From contig JAITOP010000266.1 in NCBI GenBank assembly GCA_031289895.1, positions 1-7,886 of the forward strand: a stretch of 7,886 nt of DNA, written 5' to 3'. Each line of letters starts with the position of its first letter. The first letter of the stretch is position 1. Below, in pieces: positions 1 through 7,200 of the stretch. Position numbers and translations under genes: made by a program. The notes under the pieces are model-generated. The model was not told where the DNA came from. It did no database searches and saw only the letters and a list, made by a program, of their open reading frames with translations. The stretch is from Prevotellaceae bacterium. Its GTDB lineage: Bacteria > Bacteroidota > Bacteroidia > Bacteroidales > UBA932.

Positions 1-113
1 TTGATTTCTTCAAAATTCATATTTTGAGTATCCTTGTTGATTTGTCTGCGCGTTTTACGCACAAAATCTACTGCATTAAAGCCTTTTATGGCGTTAGATT
101 TACTCTTTTTCAT
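1..113 (-). CDS. Small antitoxin-like hypothetical protein, N-terminal part only
   Basis: The minus strand reads from an ATG at 113-111 through 37 codons to the window edge, so the C-terminus is missing. The peptide starts MKKSKSNAIKGFNAVDFVRK and ends in MNFEEI, with a very basic first half (many Lys and Arg) and an acidic end. The pattern F-N-A-V-x-F-x-R-K-x-R followed by a short acidic helix is typical of the roughly 60-80 residue proteins in Bacteroidota that often stand upstream of a PIN-domain or RelE/HigB-like toxin gene. That resemblance is from memory of the family and is not proven here. A perfect TAnnTTTG promoter element lies about 30 bp upstream (142-149), which supports a real gene with this start. 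A chance 5-codon frame (complement 110-127) overlaps the start as ATGA. The partner gene, if any, would lie to the left of the window. Confidence 0.6.
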   Translation of the reverse strand, partial: MKKSKSNAIKGFNAVDFVRKTRRQINKDTQNMNFEEI

Positions 114-141
114 ATTACATCTTTCATGCAAATAATTTTTG

Positions 142-149
142 CAAAGATA
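142..149 (-). promoter_or_regulatory. Bacteroidota -7 promoter element for the left-edge gene
   Basis: On the minus strand the sequence reads TATCTTTG, a perfect match to the -7 consensus TAnnTTTG of the primary sigma factor of Bacteroidota. It would start transcription roughly 20-25 bp before the ATG at 113. The -33 region, 19-21 bp further upstream (around 168-175), reads TAGTTTT, only a loose match to TTTG. The promoter points away from ruvA. Confidence 0.55.
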
Positions 150-243
150 CAATTTTTATCAGACATTAAAACTATAATCAACTAAAAAAACGGACAGATA
201 ATTAGTTAAATTTCTGTGTAAATCCATTCTATACTATGTGCAT

Positions 244-314
244 CGTAATTTTGTAATTCGTAATTCGTAATTGATTTTACGCCTCGTAATTCGTAATTTC
301 CGTAATTCGTAATT
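244..314. repeat. Heptamer repeat cluster, unit CGTAATT
   Basis: Seven exact copies of CGTAATT begin at 244, 259, 266, 285, 292, 301 and 308, plus one partial copy GTAATT at 253-258. They come mostly as head-to-tail pairs separated by 2-12 bp. A longer unit, two heptamers followed by GATTTT (20 bp), occurs exactly twice, at 259-278 and 301-320, offset by 42 bp. Short AT-rich repeats of this look are common between genes in Bacteroidota, and no function is known to me. Confidence 0.9.
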
Positions 315-331
315 GATTTTCGAACTTCCGA

Positions 332-432
332 TCAAATACCAACGACCAAATACCAACGACCAAATACCAACGACCAAATACTAAATACCAAATCCCAACG
401 ACCAAATACCAAATACTAAATACCAAATACCC
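332..432. repeat. Heptamer tandem array, units CCAAATA and CCAACGA
   Basis: Fourteen contiguous 7-bp units run from 332 to 429, followed by a decayed CCC. Two variants, CCAAATA and CCAACGA, alternate strictly through the first half (332-380), giving a 14-bp higher-order unit with exact copies at 333-346, 347-360 and 361-374. The second half mixes CCAAATA with CTAAATA, CCAAATC and one more CCAACGA. The plus strand is almost free of G, so the two strands differ strongly in composition. The array ends about 105 bp before the ruvA promoter match. Such arrays usually vary in copy number by replication slippage. Confidence 0.93.
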
Positions 433-536
433 AAAAATAACATCATAAATTTAGCATTTTTTGTTGTTGGATGTTAAATTAAACAAAAAAATTGCTACTA
501 TTTGCAATAAAAATCATAAGTTGTTAAAATAAATTA

Positions 537-544
537 TAATTTTG
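537..544 (+). promoter_or_regulatory. Bacteroidota -7 promoter element for ruvA-sprA
   Basis: The sequence TAATTTTG matches the TAnnTTTG consensus exactly and lies 26 bp before the ruvA ATG, so the transcript would have a leader of about 20 nt. The -33 element is weak: the nearest TTG is at 521-523, closer than the usual 19-21 bp spacing. There is no other good promoter match before sprA, so this one probably serves both genes. Confidence 0.55.
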
Positions 545-570
545 CAGGTTACAATTTCGAAATTAATTCT

Positions 571-1149
571 ATGTACGAGTATATTAAAGGAAACATAACA
601 GAAATAACGCCCGCCTATGTTGTTGTTGAAACAGGCGGAATAGGTTATTTTATAAATATATCATTGCAAACATACAGCCAAATCAGCAGGATGAGCGAGG
701 TGCGGTTGCTGTTGCAATATATTGTTCGCGAAGATGCGCAAATATTATTTGGCTTTTTCGACGAAGATGAGCGCAATGTATTCAGGCTTTTGATGTTGGT
801 GAGCGGTATAGGTGCAAATACGGCGCGAATGATGCTGTCGTCAATAACATCGCAGGAAGTGCGCTTGGCGATTGAGAAAGATGATATATCAAAACTGAAA
901 AGCGTAAAAGGCATTGGACTGAAAACCGCACAACGCATTGTGGTGGATTTGAAAGATAAAATATCGAAAACACCTGCGGGAAATATTTTTGTGTCGCCAA
1001 ATAAACATAATCGAGACGAAGCAGTGTCGGCAATGGTTACGCTTGGTTTTACAAAAAGCGCGGTAGAAAAATTTATAGACGCTTTGTTGCTTAAAGAACC
1101 CGATTTAACGGTAGAATCGCTTATAAAGCAGGCATTAAAACAACTTTAA
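571..1149 (+). CDS. ruvA: Holliday junction branch migration protein RuvA
   Basis: RuvA binds the four-way Holliday junction as a tetramer or octamer and loads the RuvB helicase rings that drive branch migration before RuvC cuts, in recombinational repair in the cytoplasm. The 192-residue product is close to the usual length of about 190-205. It shows all three domains: an N-terminal OB-fold (about 1-62, starting MYEYIKGNI and including GGIGYFI), two helix-hairpin-helix motifs that grip DNA (VSGIGANTA at 77-85 and VKGIGLKTA at 112-120), and a C-terminal three-helix domain that binds RuvB (about 147-192, with EAVSAMVTLGF), joined by a flexible linker around 133-146. Acidic residues near 54-66 match the position of the acidic pin. 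The start has no Shine-Dalgarno sequence, normal for this phylum, and is fixed by the family-typical N-terminus. ruvB and ruvC are not in the window. The gene ends 24 bp before sprA, suggesting one transcript. Confidence 0.97.
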   Translation: MYEYIKGNITEITPAYVVVETGGIGYFINISLQTYSQISRMSEVRLLLQYIVREDAQILFGFFDEDERNVFRLLMLVSGIGANTARMMLSSITSQEVRLAIEKDDISKLKSVKGIGLKTAQRIVVDLKDKISKTPAGNIFVSPNKHNRDEAVSAMVTLGFTKSAVEKFIDALLLKEPDLTVESLIKQALKQL

Positions 1150-1173
1150 TTGATGATTTAGAATATCCGAAAT

Positions 1174-1272
1174 ATGACGATAAATATCAAATATAACAAT
1201 ATAAAATTATTGACAAGAAAAATATTATTGACATTGTTTTTGATGTGTATGTTTACTACATACATGCTTGGA
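1174..1272 (+). other. Predicted Sec signal peptide of SprA
   Basis: Residues 1-16 carry several Lys/Arg (K6, K11, R15, K16). A hydrophobic core of about 16 residues follows (ILLTLFLMCMFTTYML, 17-32), and then G33-Q34. A cut before Gln is frequent in exported Bacteroidota proteins, so G33/Q34 is the likely signal peptidase I site. The Cys at 25 sits inside the core without a lipobox and is not a lipoprotein acceptor. The exact cleavage site is uncertain. Confidence 0.7.
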
Positions 1273-4200
1273 CAATCAACCGACACGAAAGAAAACCGCA
1301 GTTGGATTGACCTCAAAGAAAATGTGATAATAGAATACGACCGTATCAGCGATAAATACATATTTTATCGTATGGAAGGCAGTAAAAAGTCTTATCCTTT
1401 CAAGGTTATGGATAAGGATGAATTTGAAAAATATCAGGTTCAAAATTCAATTCGCAATTCGTGGATAGAGCAACGAAAATCCTCATCATCATCGCAAAGC
1501 AGTTCGGGCGGCGGTTTTGGTGCAGGAATTAGAATTGATAACGATATTTTCGGCTCGATATTCGGTGGCAACGAAATTGTTATTGTCCCGCAAGGAACAG
1601 CAGAACTGATTTTTACAATCAATAATACAAAAACAACCAACCCAATGGTTGCCGCAAATTTCCGCTCCTCAACAAGTTTCGATTTCGATACAAAATTACA
1701 GGTTAACGTATCGGGAAGTATTGGCGACAGAGTGAAAATGGAATTTAATTACAACACCGAAGCCACATTCGATTTTGAAACAAAACTAAAAGTAGGATAC
1801 GAAGGCGGCGAAGATGATATTATTCAGAAAATTGAAGTAGGTAACGTATCGTTTCCACTTGCGGGAACGTTGATTTCGGGAGCGCAAAACTTATTTGGTG
1901 TCCGCACCGATTTAAAATTCGGAAAACTAAGCGTTTCGGGAATTGTGTCGAAACAGGAAAGCGAATCGAAAACTATGGAAATAAAAGGCGGAGCGCAAAT
2001 AAACGACTTTGACATACGCGCCGACGAATATGATGCAAACCGACATTTTTTTCTATCACAAACATTTAGAGATAATTACGACCGTTCGCTGAAAAATATC
2101 CCATACATACAATCGGGCGTAAACATTACAAGAATAGAAGTTTGGGTTACAAACAAATCAAGCAATTTCGACAATTCGCGCAGCATAGTAGGATTTATCG
2201 ACCTTGCCGAACCCAGAGTAATGTATCAGGCGGCGCGATTTCAAAAACCAAGTCCGCCCGCATTTCCTACAAACACGGCAAACCGTTTGCTCGAAATTTT
2301 GGATGCAAATTCCTTTCGCACAATATCGGATGTAACCACTTATCTTAATGCAAATTTAATGGTTAGCGGCAACGATTACGAAAAACTTGAAAACGCACGA
2401 AAACTAATAGAAGAAACAGATTATAAGATTAACCACCAACTTGGATACATATCGCTAAACAGTGCGCTAAACAACGACGAAGTGCTTGCTGTAGCTTATG
2501 AATACACGGCAAACGGAGTTTCGTATAAAGTAGGCGAACTTTCGACAGATGGAATTATATCGCCAAACGTGCTGGTAGCAAAATTGCTGAAAGGCACAAA
2601 CCTAACCCCAGCCTTGCCTACATGGAAACTGATGATGAAAAATATATATACGATTTCAAATATATCATTTTCGCGGGATGAATTTTATTTGGATGTATAT
2701 TATCAAAACGACGAGGCAGGAACAGATTTGACATTTTTGCCCGAAGGAGCAATAAAAAACACACAACTTATACGGGTTCTCAATCTGGATAATGTAAACA
2801 CTTCGCAAGAGGCATATCCCGATGGAATGTTCGATTTTGTTGAAGGAATAACGGTTTTATCAACGCGGGGACGTATTATTTTTCCCGTACTCGAACCGTT
2901 TGGGAATTATCTTAAAGAAAAAATAAATAACAATGCGATAGCATCAAAATATGTATTTCAGGAACTGTACGATTCAACGCTGGTGAAAGCCCGCGAACTT
3001 GCCGAAAAAAATAAATTCAGCATTAAAGGTTCGTATAAATCGGAAGGCTCGTCGGAAATATTGCTCAACGCATCCAACATACCCGAAGGCTCGGTAACGG
3101 TAACAGTCAACGGAGTTAAACTTGTCGAGAATGTTGATTATGTTGTAAATTATACTATGGGAACGGTAAATATCATCAACTCGGCATATATGCAATCGGG
3201 AATGACGCTGAAAGTTTCGCTCGAAGACAACAGCCTGTTCAGTTTGCAGCAAAAAACGATGTACGGAGTTCACTTAAATTATGAAATCGACAAAGATTTT
3301 AATATAGGCGCAACATATCTCGGATTGTACGAACGCCCGATGGTACGTAAAGTTTCGTATGGCGAAGACCCAATATCAAACGCCATGATAGGATTTAATT
3401 TATCGTACAGGCGCGAAACTCCGTTTTTGACAAATTTAGTTGATAAAATTCCGCTCTTAAACACAAGAGAATCATCGTACTTAACAATAGATGCCGAATA
3501 TGCAAAATTACTTGCAGGACAATCAAACAAAAGTTCGTATATAGACGATTTTGAAGCATCGCGTGCCACACTTGATTTGCGGGCATTTAACGCATGGGCT
3601 TTGGCAAGCACACCGCAAAAACAACCGGAGATATTTCCCGAAGGCGATTTGAGCAACGATATTGCTTACGGAAAAAACAGAGCCAAATTTGCGTGGTATT
3701 CAATATCCACCGACCTTACACGAAACACAAGCTACACGCCTGCATATATAAAAAACAATCCCGAATTTCGCGAAAATCATTATGTGCGCGAAATTCCTGT
3801 TACCGAAGTTTATCCCGACAAGGAAATAACAACAGGAACATCCGAATATATATCAACGCTTAACATGGCATTTTATCCGACAGAAAGAGGACCTTATAAT
3901 TATGATATACTAAATATTAACGCTAACGGAACATTTTCAAATCCCGAAAAACGCTGGGGCGGAATTATGCGCGCTCTTACTGTTACCGATTTTGAAACAG
4001 CAAATTACGACCATATAGAATTTTGGCTGATGGACCCCTTTGTGAACAATCAAAGCTCGTCGGGCGGCGATATGTATTTGAATTTGGGAAATATTTCGGA
4101 AGATATACTTCGCGATGGAATGAAAAGTTTTGAACACGGCTTACCATATCCGTTTGACCCTGACGCTGTTGTAGAAACTGCGTGGGGACGGGTTCCGAAA

Positions 4201-7200
4201 ATTCAATCGCTGGTTTATACTTTCGATAATAATATACAAGCGCGTCCGTATCAGGATGTTGGCATGGACGGACTTAGAGATGAAGATGAAAAAGAATTTT
4301 TTGAAAGCAGATATGCCTTTTTGACAAATCTTTCGTGGTTAAATTCATCAGCATTTCAAAAAATATCCGACGACCCGTCGAGCGATAACTTTCGCCATTA
4401 TCTCGACGAATCGTTTAATGACAACGAGGCAAGCATTCTCGACCGTTACAGAGATTTCAACGGACCGGATGGAAACTCGCAACCCTCCGACCTCACCGGC
4501 GGACAAAACAGAATGTCAACAACATATCCCGATATTGAAGATTTGAACAGAGATAACACAATGAACGAATCGGAAAGTTATTTTCAGTACCGGTTAAAAT
4601 TATCTCCGGCAACAATGGTTGTTGGCGAAAACTTTATTTCGGATATTCGCGAAGTTACTGTTGATTTCAAAAACAGCAACGAACCCAAAAAAGTCAGATG
4701 GTTTCAGTTTAAAATTCCGCTAAATCAATATCAAAAAGAAGTTGGCGATATAAGCGATTTTAAATCAATACGGTTTATGCGGCTTTTTGTTCGCGGATTT
4801 AAGGAAACAACATATTTCAGATTTGCTTCGCTCGATTTGGTTCGCAGCGAATGGAGACGGTATAATTATTCAATGATTGAAGGTCAGGAAGGCTTGGCGC
4901 AACCCGAACTGCCAAACGCTACATTTGATGTTTCGGTTGTTAATCTCGAAGAAAACTCAAGCCGCACACCGATAAACTACGTTATGCCTCCCGATGTTCA
5001 GCGCGAATTAAACTACGACAATTATCAGTCGATACAAATGAACGAGCAGGCAATGGAATTTAAAATTATTGACCTTGGCGATGGCGAAGGTCGTGCAGTA
5101 TATAAAAATTCATTATTTGATTTTCGTCAGTTTCGCCGCATAAAATTGGATGTACACGCTGAGGCTATTCCGGGTTATTCGTTGAAAGATGATGACATAA
5201 GTTTGTTTGTTCGCGTAGGAAACGATTATCGCAACAATTATTACGAATACGAAATTCCTCTTGCGCTTACTCCATATCGTTCTACATACAGCAACAGCAG
5301 CGATGCCGACCGATTGGCAGTGTGGCCCAGAGAAAATATGCTTGATGTTGCTTTGGAAGATTTTACAAATCTGAAACTCGAACGCAATCAGCAAATAAAA
5401 CAATATGGTGGTTCGTCAAGCACGCCTTACGAAAAAACTGTCGGAAAAAACCGAATAAAAATAGTAGGAAATCCAAATTTAGGTTCGGTTAAAGTTATTA
5501 TGATAGGAGTCAAAAATCCTAAAAAAACAGCAGGCAGAAATGACGATGGGCTTGATAAATCGGCGGTAGTATGGATAAATGAATTTAGACTTGCCGATTA
5601 CGAAAACGAAGGCGGCTGGGCAGCCACAGCCCGCGCTACGGCTCAACTTGCCGACTTAGGCTCGTTAACGCTTGCCGGCACTATGATTACAAACGGATTT
5701 GGAAGTATAGAACAACGCTATATCGACCGAGCGCACGAAGATGTTTACGAATACAGCGTGATGACAAACCTTGAACTTGGAAAATTTTTTCCCGAAAAGT
5801 GGGGCGTAAAAATTCCGTTCTTCTTTGGATTTTCGGCGCATCACGAAATTCCGTTGTACAACCCGTTTAATCAGGATATAAAACTGAAAACGGCGTTGGA
5901 TGCTTTATCGGGACGAGCGCGCGACTCGCTTTCAATGATGGCGAAAACTTATGTTCAGCAAAAATCGTTTAACCTGTCAAATGTGCGTATTACACCCGCA
6001 AACAGCGATGGACAAAGAGTTCTGGATATTTCAAATCTTTCGTTGAGTTATGCTTATACGCAACAATTAAAACGAAATGCACGCATGGCGGGAAATCTGC
6101 AGGAAACATACAGCGCACTTTTATCATACGCATATAATGTTCAACCAAAATATTGGCAGCCATTTAAAAAAGTAAAACCAAAATCGCTGGCATTTTTCCG
6201 CGAATTAGGAATAAATCCTTATCCAAATCAATTTAGTTTTACTTCTGAAATAAACAGATTTTACACCGAATTAACAACACGAAATATATCAACACCCGAA
6301 ATAGCAATACCTTCGACATATTCTAAAGATTTTACATGGGAACGGCGTTATGCTGTTGTTTATGATATAACAAAAAATCTTCGTGTTGATTTTAATGCAA
6401 CAAACCTTGCCCGCATTGACGAACCCGAAGGAATGGTAAACAAAAGCCGCGACCCGCAAGGTTATCAGCATTGGCGCGACTCGGTGTGGAGTAATTTCTG
6501 GAATTTCGGACGTAATATTAATTATAATCACAGTTTACAATTTACATGGCAAGTGCCGCTCAGCACTATTCCAATGCTTAACTGGTTAAATTCGCAGGTA
6601 AGTTATCGCGCAGGTTATGAATGGGTTGCCAATTTACGCAATATGGAAGATTATGACCCGGGAAACACTATCAGCAATACACAAACATTGAATCTAAATG
6701 CAGGAACAACATTAACAAGTTTGTACAATAAAGTAAAATTTTTGAAACGTATTAATGATGAATTTGACGGGCGAGCGCGTGCGAAAACCGAAACAACGAC
6801 AGTAACTTACGAATCGAAAAAAATAAGATTTCTTGCAGGACGAAAGCACACTGTTACACACAAATTAAAGACAAATAATATCACAGTAAAAGCATACGAC
6901 AGCGACGGAAAAGAAATACGAGGCAATGTTCAGATAATCGACAAAAACAACATCAGCGTTTCGTTTGATAAAGAATACAGAGATGCTAAAGTTGTTGTAA
7001 CAGGAAAAGTTCCTAAGCCGCAAAATCCCGTTTCGTACTCAGCAAAATTCCTTGCACGTTTGCTAATGTCGGTGAAAACGGTGAACTTTACATATACGCA
7101 ACAAGGCGCAACAACTTTGCCCGGATTTAAAGGCGAATCAGAAATTTTGGGAATGAGCAATTTCAACGGAAGTTTATCGCCGGGATGGAAATTTATAATG

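Larger units (their letters stand above)
114..570. other. Intergenic region between divergent genes
   Basis: These 457 bases hold no open frame with protein-like composition on either strand. They contain a promoter match at each end facing outward (142-149 minus, 537-544 plus) and two short-period tandem arrays in the middle (244-314 and 332-432). The stretches 150-243 and 433-536 are AT-rich filler. The only other structure I see is a weak inverted repeat, ATTGC at 491-495 with GCAAT at 504-508 and an 8-nt loop, too small to call an operator or terminator. There is no tRNA, riboswitch or mobile-element end that I can recognise. Confidence 0.8.

Noticed and set aside
180..207. Inverted repeat AACTAA/TTAGTT as a regulatory site
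   Set aside because: Six AT-rich pairs around a 16-nt loop are expected by chance in such DNA.
244..432. CRISPR array
   Set aside because: The repeat units are 7-14 bp and run head to tail without unique spacers of about 30 bp; there are no cas genes.
491..508. Terminator or operator hairpin ATTGC/GCAAT
   Set aside because: The stem is only 5 bp and AT-rich with an 8-nt loop and no following T run on a sensible strand; chance is likely in this composition.
1150..1173. Separate promoter for sprA
   Set aside because: The 24-bp gap contains no TAnnTTTG element, and read-through from ruvA is the simpler explanation.
1246..1248. Lipoprotein acceptor Cys at residue 25 of SprA
   Set aside because: The Cys lies inside the hydrophobic core (LFLMCMF) with no small residues at -1 and -3, so there is no lipobox; SprA is a barrel, not a lipoprotein.
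2142..2348. Plus-strand frame of 68 codons inside sprA
   Set aside because: It is out of frame within a conserved part of sprA, with no start context or recognisable product.
3279..3656. Minus-strand open frame of 125 codons inside sprA
   Set aside because: It lies opposite a continuous, motif-rich sprA frame, has no promoter or family resemblance, and has the composition expected of an antisense shadow. The same holds for the other antisense frames, for example 645-938, 2974-3273 and 5113-5403.
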